Shown: piece after piece, positions 1-5,117 of the stretch | Position numbering within the stretch: position 1 is the stretch's first letter | Layout of the letters: each line of letters begins with the position of its first letter | Assembly (NCBI GenBank): GCA_028292065.1 | Contig: JAQGNC010000636.1 | Location: 1-7,382, forward strand | Length of the DNA: 7,382 nucleotides | DNA from: Betaproteobacteria bacterium | Lineage (GTDB): Bacteria; Pseudomonadota; Gammaproteobacteria; Burkholderiales; SG8-41 | Direction of reading: 5' to 3' | Translations under genes and position numbers: made by a program | Notes under the pieces: generated by a model | What the model saw: the letters and a program-made list of their open reading frames with translations, nothing else | What the model was told of the DNA's origin: nothing | The model's database searches: none

Positions 1-1
1 G

Positions 2-490
2 CGCTGGCGTTATCGCGAAGGGACCGACCCTTACGTGAAAGCCGGCAGCGGTTACCAGTTCTACGGCAACCCCGACGGCAAGGCTTTCATCTACTCGCTG
101 CCGTACGAGCCGCCGGCGGAGTCTCCCGACGCCGCGTTTCCGATGTGGCTCGTTACCGGGCGCGTGCTCGAGCACTGGCACTCGGGCTCGATGACAGGCC
201 GCGTGCCCGAGCTGCACCGCGCGTTTCCGAACGCCGTGGTGTTCATGCACCCCGACGACGCGAAAGCGATCGGCGTTCGACGCGGTTCCGAAGTCGAGCT
301 CCAGTCGCGTCGAGGCACGATGCGCACGCGAGTCGAGACGCGCGGCCGCAACAAGCCGGCGCCGGGCGTGATCTTCGTGCCGTGGTTCGACGCAAGCCAG
401 CTCATCAACAAGCTCACGCTCGATGCGACCGACCCGATCTCGTTCCAGACCGACTACAAGAAGTGCGCGTGCAAGGTGGTTAAGGTATGA
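2..490 (+). CDS. napA: Periplasmic nitrate reductase catalytic subunit NapA, C-terminal part
   Basis: NapA is the molybdenum (bis-MGD) and [4Fe-4S] enzyme that reduces nitrate to nitrite in the periplasm. Only the last 162 residues are present; the frame is open to the left edge, so the start, Tat signal and iron-sulfur domain lie outside. The visible part is the C-terminal molybdopterin dinucleotide-binding domain. It has the NapA-typical stretch LVTGRVLEHWHSGSMTGRVP, then FPNAVVFMHPDDA, a turn GVRRGSEVELQSRRG, and the closing LTLDATDPISFQTDYKKCA. These stretches distinguish NapA from formate dehydrogenase and other relatives. Its TGA stop overlaps the napB ATG (ATGA), so translation is probably coupled. 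The electron donor is the NapB protein encoded next. Identification is very secure; the only limit is the missing N-terminal part. Confidence 0.97.
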   Translation, partial: RWRYREGTDPYVKAGSGYQFYGNPDGKAFIYSLPYEPPAESPDAAFPMWLVTGRVLEHWHSGSMTGRVPELHRAFPNAVVFMHPDDAKAIGVRRGSEVELQSRRGTMRTRVETRGRNKPAPGVIFVPWFDASQLINKLTLDATDPISFQTDYKKCACKVVKV

Positions 491-987
491 GGCGCGCAAC
501 CAACGCGATCCTCGCTGTCGTTCTCGCCGGCGTCACTGCCGCCGGGCTCGCCGCCTCGGCGGGCGTCGAGAAACACGATCCGCTGCGCGGTCCCGTGCGC
601 ATCGACGAGGCCACCCGGCCGCTGCCGCTCGCGACGACCGAGAACAAGGACGTCAAGCGCACGCGCTCGTACCCGATGCAGCCGCCGACGATTCCGCACA
701 GCATCGACAACTACCAGATCGACCGTTTCGCGAACCGCTGCGTGATGTGCCATTCGCGGGCGAAAGCCGCGGAGAGCCAGGCGACGCCGATCAGCGTGAC
801 GCATTACACCGATCGCGACGGCAACTTCCTGGCGGACATCGCGCCCCGGCGGTACTTCTGCGACACGTGTCACGTGGTGCAGACCGAAGCGAGGCTCGAG
901 CTCACGGTGCCGAACACGTTCGAGGACGCGGAGACGGTCGTCAGGCGCACCCAGGGACAGGGAAAACCGCCGTTGAAGAAGAAGTAG
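487..987 (+). CDS. napB: Periplasmic nitrate reductase di-heme cytochrome c subunit NapB
   Basis: NapB passes electrons from NapC to NapA in the periplasm. The 166-aa product starts with a Sec signal peptide (basic MRR, hydrophobic residues 7-24, likely cleavage near ASAG). It carries two covalent heme c motifs, CVMCH at residues 85-89 and CDTCH at 125-129. Candidate distal histidine ligands are H71 (in IPHSIDNYQID) and H106 (in SVTHYTDRDGN), both in the spacing known for NapB. The length is normal for the family. The ATG overlaps the napA stop by four bases and is preceded by an AAGGTGG-like purine stretch. The tail is lysine-rich and probably disordered. napC follows after 12 bases. No unusual or missing residues were seen. 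Confidence 0.97.
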   Translation: MRRATNAILAVVLAGVTAAGLAASAGVEKHDPLRGPVRIDEATRPLPLATTENKDVKRTRSYPMQPPTIPHSIDNYQIDRFANRCVMCHSRAKAAESQATPISVTHYTDRDGNFLADIAPRRYFCDTCHVVQTEARLELTVPNTFEDAETVVRRTQGQGKPPLKKK

Positions 988-999
988 GCGAGGCCCGGC

Positions 1000-1596
1000 A
1001 TGATCGACCTGATCAAGCGCTACTGGCGCACGCTCACCCGGCCCAGCGCTTACTACAGCCTCGGCTTTCTTACGATCGGCGGCTTCAACGGCGGCGTCAT
1101 ATTCTGGGTCGGATTCAATACCGCGATGGAAGCGACGAATACCGAGCAGTTCTGCACGGGCTGTCACGAGATGCGCGACAACGTCTACCAGGAGCTGCAG
1201 CCGACGATCCATTTCACCAACCGCTCAGGCGTCCGCGCGAAATGCTCCGACTGTCACGTGCCGCATGCGTGGACCCACAAGATGGCCCGCAAGATGCAAG
1301 CCTCCAAAGAAGTGTGGGGCAAGATCTTCGGCACCATAGACACGCGCGACAAGTTCCTCGACAAGCGGCTCGAGCTCGCCCAACGCGAGTGGGCGCGGTT
1401 CAAGGCGAACGATTCGCTCGAGTGCCGCAACTGCCACCAATTCCAGTCGATGGATTTCACGCGTCAGGGTAAGCGGGCGGCCGACGCCCACTCGACGGCG
1501 CTCGATAGAGGCGAGAAAACGTGTATCGATTGTCACAAGGGCATCGCGCACCGCCTGCCCGACATGTCCGCGATGGAGAAGGGACATGAGCGATAG
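1000..1596 (+). CDS. napC: NapC/NirT-family membrane-anchored tetraheme cytochrome c
   Basis: NapC oxidises membrane quinol and delivers electrons to NapB. The 198-aa protein has one N-terminal membrane anchor (about residues 17-40), then a periplasmic domain with four CxxCH motifs: CTGCH 52-56, CSDCH 82-86, CRNCH 142-146 and CIDCH 175-179. The first reads CTGCHEM, the CxxCHxM form seen for heme 1 in the NapC/NrfH/NirT family. Length and heme spacing match ordinary NapC. The start ATG lies 12 bases after the napB stop, with a GGCGAGG purine run upstream. The 3' end overlaps the next gene (napE) by 11 bases. The gene could in principle be called nirT or nrfH on sequence alone, but its position right after napAB decides for NapC. 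Confidence 0.95.
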   Translation: MIDLIKRYWRTLTRPSAYYSLGFLTIGGFNGGVIFWVGFNTAMEATNTEQFCTGCHEMRDNVYQELQPTIHFTNRSGVRAKCSDCHVPHAWTHKMARKMQASKEVWGKIFGTIDTRDKFLDKRLELAQREWARFKANDSLECRNCHQFQSMDFTRQGKRAADAHSTALDRGEKTCIDCHKGIAHRLPDMSAMEKGHER

Positions 1597-1780
1597 GGCA
1601 TCCGCGCCCGACTCGGGCGAGAGCGCCGCAAACGACGGGCGCCGGCGAAAAACCGAAGAATTCAGGACATGGCTTTTCCTGAGCTTCGTCATGGCCCCGA
1701 TCCTGTCGGTGCTGATCGTCAGCGGCTATGGATTCGTCGTCTGGATGTATCAGCTTTTCGCCGGACCTCCGGGGTCCTGA
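1586..1780 (+). CDS. napE: Small membrane protein NapE
   Basis: This 64-aa protein has a charged, cytoplasmic-looking N-terminus (residues 1-26) and one membrane helix at about 28-55. The helix and tail read WLFLSFVMAPILSVLIVSGY followed by GFVVWMYQLFAGPPG, which is the NapE family pattern, with the conserved PxLSV, GGYGF-like and GPPG elements. NapE is found only with nap genes; it is a single-pass membrane protein whose exact job is not established. The ATG at 1586 lies inside the end of napC, 11 bases overlapping, and is preceded by GGAGAAGG at 1575-1582, so it is probably translated together with napC. In many known operons napE is at the front (napEDABC), so its place after napC is worth noting. 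Confidence 0.9.
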   Translation: MSDRASAPDSGESAANDGRRRKTEEFRTWLFLSFVMAPILSVLIVSGYGFVVWMYQLFAGPPGS

Positions 1781-1781
1781 C

Positions 1782-1884
1782 GTGGAATGGTGGGGAGTCG
1801 CCCGTGCGCTGCACGTCGTGGGCGTCGTCCTCTGGATCGGGGTCGCGATGTCACGCTCGTGCTGATCCCCGCCGTGAGGCGCAT
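1782..1884 (+). pseudogene. Truncated, frameshifted start of an integral membrane protein gene
   Basis: One base after the napE stop a GTG opens a frame reading MEWWGVARALHVVGVVLWIG, which looks like the N-terminus and first helix of a polytopic membrane protein (the LHVxGVVLWIG pattern is common in CopD-like and similar membrane proteins). The frame then hits TGA at 1863-1865. If one G is restored near 1850, the reading continues VTLVLIPAVRRM, a believable continuation of the helix and loop. Just after that (1885) the REP-like repeats begin and no further coding sequence is seen. So this appears to be a remnant: one frameshift plus loss of the whole 3' part. The exact family is not recognised. 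The frameshift could be a sequencing error, but the truncation could not. Confidence 0.6.
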
Positions 1885-2000
1885 GGGGTCAGACCCCAGG
1901 GCTGTAGGGGTCAGACCCTGGTTTTGCCTGGGTGGGGTCTGACCCCGGTTCCCGCGCAACAAACCGGGGTCAGACCCCGATGAAGCCGGGGTCTGACCCC
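1885..2000. repeat. Cluster of five GGGGTCWGACCCC near-palindromes (REP-like)
   Basis: Five copies of a 13-bp near-palindrome sit at 1885-1897 (centre A), 1907-1919 (A, last base T), 1934-1946 (T), 1966-1978 (A) and 1988-2000 (T). Start-to-start distances are 22, 27, 32 and 22. Because GGGGTCAGACCCC is the reverse complement of GGGGTCTGACCCC, neighbouring copies of opposite orientation can pair. Positions 1934-1950 and 1962-1978 form a perfect 17-bp stem with an 11-base loop; 1966-1979 and 1987-2000 form a perfect 14-bp stem with a 7-base loop. The two stems share copy 4 and so exclude each other. This looks like repetitive extragenic palindromic DNA. No transposase gene is in the window. Spacers are unequal and differ, which is not CRISPR-like. 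Confidence 0.85.
1966..2000. terminator. Possible bidirectional terminator or mRNA-end hairpin formed by the last two repeats
   Basis: Perfect 14-bp GC-rich inverted repeat with loop ATGAAGC, five bases from the stop of the minus-strand gene ending at 2006 and downstream of the nap operon. Its place between convergent genes suits a transcription end or mRNA-stabilising function. There is no T-tract on either side, so it is not a classical intrinsic terminator. Confidence 0.35.
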
Positions 2001-2005
2001 ACGCC

Positions 2006-2716
2006 TTACCGCGGCGTGATCAGCCGCAGTCCGACCGAGAACCACTGCCGCGCGCCGGCGCCGCCGAGGCGGTCGCCGTAAGTCGTGTCGATCTGCACGC
2101 GCTGCGGAACGATCCAGTAGCGCAGGCCCGCCTGGAAAAAAGGGCGGCCTTGTTCCTGCCTGAACACTTCGGGGATGAAAAAGAGCCGCGGTTGCAGTCG
2201 TATCTCCGCGCCGAGGCCCGAGGTGACGCGGTGCCGCGACTCGTTCTCCTGCCGCAGCAAGCCGATGTTGAAATGCACCACCGCGAGATCGTCGGCGTAC
2301 GAGAGGCTGAGCGGAACGTAGCCGTACAGGTTGCGCGCGAAGTCGCCTCGAGGCTGCTCGCCCGGATGCCGCAGGTTCCCCACCGCCAGGGCCAAACCCC
2401 AGCCGTTCGTCTCGAGCGGTTTGAGGATCGTCTTGGCCTGCGCCTGAACGTCAGTGGTCCGCGCCGTTCCGGACTCGAGCGTCCGCGCGCCGCCGAATGA
2501 GAGCTCGAGGTTCCCGGTCGGATTGCACGCGGGTAACGCCCACTGCTCGGTGCTGGCTTCGTTGCGCCTGACCCATGTCTCGAGCTGGCACGCTTGCGCG
2601 TCCACGATGCGCGCATCGTCGGTGATCATGGGACGCGCCGCCTGCGCCGCCGCGGCGACGCACAGCTGCAGACAGGCGAAGGCGGCGCTGAGCCTCGCGC
2701 GCGGGATGCGTTGCAC
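2006..2716 (-). CDS. Secreted, probably outer-membrane beta-strand-rich protein of unknown function
   Basis: With the GTG start at 2716 the product has 236 residues. Residues 1-28 form a signal peptide (MQRIPRAR, hydrophobic core, AAAQAA cleavage region). The mature part has alternating beta-strand patterns, such as NLELSFGGARTL, GWGLALAVGNL, YGYVPLSLSYADDLAVVHFN, PFFQAGLRYWI and WFSVGLRLITPR. This suggests a small outer-membrane barrel, loosely like the MetA/phenol-degradation transporter-like proteins. Two cysteines (C43, C64) may form a disulfide. The last residue is R, not the usual aromatic. The frame is open further upstream to 2929, but that part is a shadow of the membrane protein gene preceding it. 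GTG is preferred because a GAG lies nine bases upstream; TTG at 2722 is the alternative. It likely forms an operon with that upstream gene, ten bases away. Function is unknown. Confidence 0.75.
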   Translation of the reverse strand: MQRIPRARLSAAFACLQLCVAAAAQAARPMITDDARIVDAQACQLETWVRRNEASTEQWALPACNPTGNLELSFGGARTLESGTARTTDVQAQAKTILKPLETNGWGLALAVGNLRHPGEQPRGDFARNLYGYVPLSLSYADDLAVVHFNIGLLRQENESRHRVTSGLGAEIRLQPRLFFIPEVFRQEQGRPFFQAGLRYWIVPQRVQIDTTYGDRLGGAGARQWFSVGLRLITPR

Positions 2717-2726
2717 GCGCAAACGC

Positions 2727-2939
2727 TCAGGAATCAGGGGGGCGCCGGATTTTTCGGTCTTCCGCGCGGCGCTCGAGCGCGATGCCGACGAGTTCGAGCA
2801 CGATGCCCGCGAGGAGTAGCGCGAGCCCCGCGCCGGAGAGCGAAGTGAACGTCGGACCAGGCGCGAGCCACATGAGTATCGCGCCGCCGATGACGAGCAG
2901 CGCGCCGATGGGGCGCCTGAGCTTTGCACGTGTGATCAA
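2727..2939 (-). CDS. Small two-helix membrane protein, function unknown
   Basis: This frame encodes about 70 residues when started at TTG 2939: MITRAKLRRP, a first membrane helix (about 11-26, IGALLVIGGAILMWLA), a short PGPTFTSLSG loop, a second helix (about 37-54, GLALLLAGIVLELVGIAL), and a highly charged tail (ERRAEDRKIRRPPDS). Positively charged residues flank both ends, so both termini probably face the cytoplasm. The frame is open to an ATG at 3068, but the extra 43 residues are arginine/proline-rich and look non-coding; no Shine-Dalgarno supports either start, so the true start is uncertain. The stop lies ten bases before the GTG of the barrel-like gene, suggesting an operon. I do not recognise the family; similar small two-helix proteins are common in betaproteobacteria. 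Confidence 0.65.
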   Translation of the reverse strand: MITRAKLRRPIGALLVIGGAILMWLAPGPTFTSLSGAGLALLLAGIVLELVGIALERRAEDRKIRRPPDS

Positions 2940-2969
2940 GATGGAGGGCCGGCGTTTCGGGGCCCGTCC

Positions 2970-2975
2970 AATATA
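2970..2975 (-). promoter_or_regulatory. Possible -10 element for the minus-strand pair
   Basis: On the minus strand this reads TATATT, five of six matches to the sigma-70 -10 box, in an otherwise very GC-rich stretch and about 31 bases before the TTG start at 2939. No -35 hexamer is visible at the right distance, so the call is weak. Confidence 0.25.
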
Positions 2976-3082
2976 CACGATGGGCGCATGCCGGGGCCGG
3001 TGGCGCGCTCGCTGGAGCGGCATGGGCCTTGCCTCGTTAAACACGCCGGGGCAAACGCGCCTCCGCACACCACCCGCTCTTC

Positions 3083-3090
3083 AAGGAGGT
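3083..3090 (+). promoter_or_regulatory. Strong Shine-Dalgarno AAGGAGGT
   Basis: AAGGAGGT is a full match to the anti-Shine-Dalgarno complement and lies five bases before ATG 3096. It decides the start of the small exported protein, whose frame is open further upstream to 2988. It is the best ribosome binding site in the window and suggests strong translation. Confidence 0.85.
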
Positions 3091-3095
3091 CGGCC

Positions 3096-3431
3096 ATGAC
3101 CAGGAAAGTATCTCTCGCAGCAGCTTTCACGCTCGTGCTCGCCACGGCGGCTTTCGCCGATACGCCCATCGGTCCCGGCGTCACCGGAATGAACGCGCCC
3201 GCGGGCGCCTCGTCCGGCGCGGCCGCAGGCGCCTCCAGCGACGCCGGCATCGCGCCTGACGGCACGCCGACAACCGGAGGTCGCGCGGCGGCCAACGCAG
3301 CCCAGGACAACCAGGATCGCAACGCGCCGAGTCGCGGCGGCGGCAGTGCCCTCGGCGGGACCGGCGGCGTCAGCGGCAGCGGCGACGTCGGCGGCACGCT
3401 CAGAGGCGGAGCGCGGGCGATCGTCGACTGA
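3096..3431 (+). CDS. Small exported Gly/Ala-rich protein
   Basis: The 111-aa product has a clear Sec signal peptide: MTRK, hydrophobic LAAAFTLVLATAAFA, and a likely cleavage after A21 (AFA/DTP). The mature 90 residues contain no cysteine and are almost entirely Gly, Ala, Ser, Thr, Asp and Pro, with short imperfect repeats (AGASSGAAAGASSDAG, then GGGSALGGTGGVSGSGDVGG). This predicts an extended, disordered periplasmic or secreted protein. I do not recognise a family and propose no function. The start is fixed by AAGGAGGT five bases upstream; an upstream extension of the frame to 2988 has no signal-peptide sense. The gene is divergent from the membrane-protein pair and convergent with the pilin-like gene. 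The strong ribosome binding site and clean signal peptide argue that it is a real gene despite low complexity. Confidence 0.75.
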   Translation: MTRKVSLAAAFTLVLATAAFADTPIGPGVTGMNAPAGASSGAAAGASSDAGIAPDGTPTTGGRAAANAAQDNQDRNAPSRGGGSALGGTGGVSGSGDVGGTLRGGARAIVD

Positions 3432-3470
3432 CGTCAGGGACAGACCGGTTTCGCAAGACGTGTAGCGCCT

Positions 3471-3503
3471 GCGCCTCGCCGGCAGCAGCTGCAGGCGAGG
3501 CGC
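3471..3503. terminator. GC-rich hairpin between convergent genes
   Basis: GCGCCTCGCC at 3471-3480 pairs perfectly with GGCGAGGCGC at 3494-3503 around a 13-base loop. After a 2-base internal mismatch a further GCGC/GCGC pair extends the stem on both sides (3465-3468 with 3506-3509). It fills the 91-base gap between two convergent genes and probably ends transcription from one or both. No T-tract follows, so a REP-type element is an alternative. Confidence 0.5.
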
Positions 3504-3522
3504 CTGCGCCACAACTGCAAGC

Positions 3523-4188
3523 TCAGAACAGCGACGTCGCGCCGCAGTTCGTTCCGGGCGCGTCGCCCCGCCACGCGCCTTCGGTGGTGTAGCAGTCCGC
3601 GGGCGTGATCGACGGGCTCAGCATCGCGCGGAAGGTGCCGCGGGTGGCGTCGCCGTCATCGATCTTCCGGTCCATCTCGCCGAGCAGGTTGGACGGCACC
3701 TTCGCGCCGGTCTTCAGGTTGTGGCGGGATTGCGCGACGCCTGCGTGCTGCGCGTCGTGCACGAGCTCGAGAGGTTCGCCGTAGGCGTTGTAAGGGGAAG
3801 TGGCGGGGCTCACCGTGAGCGCGCAGGTATAACTTCCATTGAGGAAGCCGGACTTCGCCAGGTGTTCCCACACCAGCGTCTTCTCGGCACCGGTGGTTTC
3901 TATCTGCTGGTTGCCGTTCCCGTTGCCGTCCGCCGCCGGCGTTCCGCACGGGCCTGCCGCTACACCGCTGATCGTCGCGCTCGCCTGGGCGTAGTCCCCG
4001 GGCCGCGCGTGGTAACGATCGACGAAACCGTAATACGCCGTCTTGATCTCGTCCTGCCGCTGCAAGAGGCTGCGCACCCGCGCGCCGGTGATGAGCTCCT
4101 GTCCTTTCAGCGCAGCGCCCAGCAGCAGACCGATGACGACCAGAACGATCACGATCTCGATGATCGTGAAGCCTGAGCTTCTCTGCAT
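3523..4188 (-). CDS. Type IV pilin-like / pseudopilin protein with prepilin leader
   Basis: The 221-aa product begins with a class III leader: MQRSSG, then FTIIEIVIVLVVIGLLLGAA. Cleavage by prepilin peptidase is expected between G6 and F7, and E11 is the conserved Glu5 of the mature pilin. The hydrophobic helix is followed by the amphipathic KGQELITGARVRSLLQRQDE segment. The globular part has four cysteines (C81, C122, C199, C215). C199 and C215 bracket a 15-residue loop near the C-terminus, like the disulfide-bound D-region of type IV pilins. An Asp/Asn/Gly loop, DGNGNGNQQIE at 88-98, could bind calcium. ATG 4188 is preceded by GGAGG at a good distance. No assembly ATPase, platform protein or peptidase gene is nearby, so it must use machinery encoded elsewhere. 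It may be a minor pilin or a type II secretion pseudopilin; I cannot decide which. Confidence 0.85.
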   Translation of the reverse strand: MQRSSGFTIIEIVIVLVVIGLLLGAALKGQELITGARVRSLLQRQDEIKTAYYGFVDRYHARPGDYAQASATISGVAAGPCGTPAADGNGNGNQQIETTGAEKTLVWEHLAKSGFLNGSYTCALTVSPATSPYNAYGEPLELVHDAQHAGVAQSRHNLKTGAKVPSNLLGEMDRKIDDGDATRGTFRAMLSPSITPADCYTTEGAWRGDAPGTNCGATSLF

Positions 4189-4265
4189 GGCCCCTCCGCA
4201 CCGCGTGTATGCAGTGTGCCACGTGCGGGCGGGTGCGTCAGCCGGTCCGAGCCGGGGATCGAGGG

Positions 4266-4281
4266 CGCGGCATGCGCCGCG
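4266..4281. terminator. Short GC hairpin downstream of the PAP2 gene
   Basis: CGCGGC at 4266-4271 and GCCGCG at 4276-4281 form a 6-bp stem with loop ATGC, four bases beyond the PAP2 stop. It might end the regulator-kinase-phosphatase transcript, but there is no T-tract and such stems are common by chance in DNA this GC-rich. The rest of the 96-base gap to the pilin start holds nothing I can identify. Confidence 0.25.
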
Positions 4282-4284
4282 GCG

Positions 4285-5019
4285 CTATGCGCTTTCGGGT
4301 TGGCCGAGCCGCACCGCCGCGGGTACGGCAGACGGTCTGCGGTCTGCGACACGGAATATCAGCGCGTACAGCACGACCATCACTGCCCAGCACAGGAGGC
4401 CGGACCACGCGACGTGGCTCGCGAAGTGCGCGCCCTGAAGGACTCGGCCGGCGCCGAGAATGAGCCCCGCGGCGATGCCCGTCGCGAGCGCCGCCGAGGC
4501 GGCCCTGCGCATGCCGAGAACGTGCGCGGCGAAGTAGAACGCCATCAGCGCGAAACCGGTCGATGCATGCCCCGCCGGGAAACAGTGGCCGGGTTTCACG
4601 CTCGGCGGAGTCGGCTCGAACATCCGTGCGTACGGCACCAGCCCGCCGAATTCATCGATGTCCCACGGGCAATGCCTGGCACTGGCGGCCTTCCCGGCGG
4701 TGACGCTGAGCGGCGCCAGTGCGATCGCCAGCGCGAGGAACAGCAGTATGCGGCGCCACGGCCTGAGCGCGGGCAGCGCAAAGCTGAGCAGGAGCCCCGC
4801 GACCGCGATGCAACCGAGCGTGATCACCGCGTATTTCGTCCAGTGGTGCATGACCACGTCGAGCCAGTAGCTGGTCCTCAGCGGGAAGCCGGCGCTGTGC
4901 GCGTCGTAAACGTAGCGCGTGAGCGTCCGGTCGAGGTCGGTGGTCAGGTCGACGGCCAGCAGGAGGGTCGCCAGGATGAGCGGGATCGTGATCCAGCGCA
5001 AAGGTACTGCTCGGGGCAT
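4285..5019 (-). CDS. PAP2-superfamily membrane phosphatase (COG3907 type)
   Basis: This integral membrane phosphatase probably acts on a lipid phosphate at the outer face of the inner membrane, such as undecaprenyl pyrophosphate or a lipid A phosphate; the substrate cannot be read from sequence. From ATG 5019 it has 244 residues and about six membrane helices. The PAP2 signatures are present in variant form: KAASARHCPWD (C1 region), FPAGHAS (C2, PSGH becoming PAGH) and GRVLQGAHFASHVAW (C3, catalytic-type His kept, the usual Asp position being His). To my recollection these variants are the normal pattern of the COG3907 subgroup. An upstream ATG at 5052 would add MVGRPFTRTPR; neither start has a Shine-Dalgarno. 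I prefer 5019 because the first helix then begins near residue 10, as in relatives. The gene follows the sensor kinase on the same strand and may belong to its regulon. Confidence 0.85.
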   Translation of the reverse strand: MPRAVPLRWITIPLILATLLLAVDLTTDLDRTLTRYVYDAHSAGFPLRTSYWLDVVMHHWTKYAVITLGCIAVAGLLLSFALPALRPWRRILLFLALAIALAPLSVTAGKAASARHCPWDIDEFGGLVPYARMFEPTPPSVKPGHCFPAGHASTGFALMAFYFAAHVLGMRRAASAALATGIAAGLILGAGRVLQGAHFASHVAWSGLLCWAVMVVLYALIFRVADRRPSAVPAAVRLGQPESA

Positions 5020-5086
5020 TCGAGGTGTTCTTGTGAAGGGCCGCCCGACCATAACAAGCGCCCGGTCTAGCTTTTATCAAAAGGGT

Positions 5087-5102
5087 GTGAAGAAGGCGTG
5101 AA
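5087..5102 (-). promoter_or_regulatory. Candidate ColR/OmpR-type operator upstream of the PAP2 gene
   Basis: On the minus strand this reads TTCACGCCTTCTTCAC, two TTCAC units in direct repeat with an exact 11-base period. OmpR/PhoB-family regulators bind as head-to-tail dimers to direct repeats of about this period. The second unit, extended by one base, is TTCACA, close to a -35 box, and a rare AT-rich patch (CTTTT-GAT-AAAAG) follows immediately. The site lies in the gap between the kinase and the phosphatase genes. A matching site occurs at 7176-7191. Binding by the regulator encoded at 6370-7065 is inference. Confidence 0.4.
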
Positions 5103-5117
5103 CAGCGTGCGGCCGCG

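Noticed and set aside
423..1472. Long + strand open frame of 349 codons across napB and napC
   Set aside because: Arginine/alanine-rich shadow translation; napB and napC in other frames carry exact heme motifs, signal and membrane segments.
1885..2000. CRISPR array
   Set aside because: Repeats are 13 bp, alternate in orientation, and the spacers are 9-19 bases and unequal; no cas genes are present.
2717..2929. N-terminal extension of the barrel-like protein to an ATG at 2929
   Set aside because: The extra residues are Ser/Arg-rich shadow of the small membrane protein gene, and they would bury the signal peptide.
3029..3057. Sigma-70 promoter for the Gly/Ala-rich gene (TTGCCT ... CAAACG)
   Set aside because: The -35 has four matches but the -10 has only two; not supportable.
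4209..5070. + strand open frames opposite the PAP2 gene
   Set aside because: Charged Arg/Glu-rich shadow translations without domain sense; the minus frame shows helices and PAP2 motifs.
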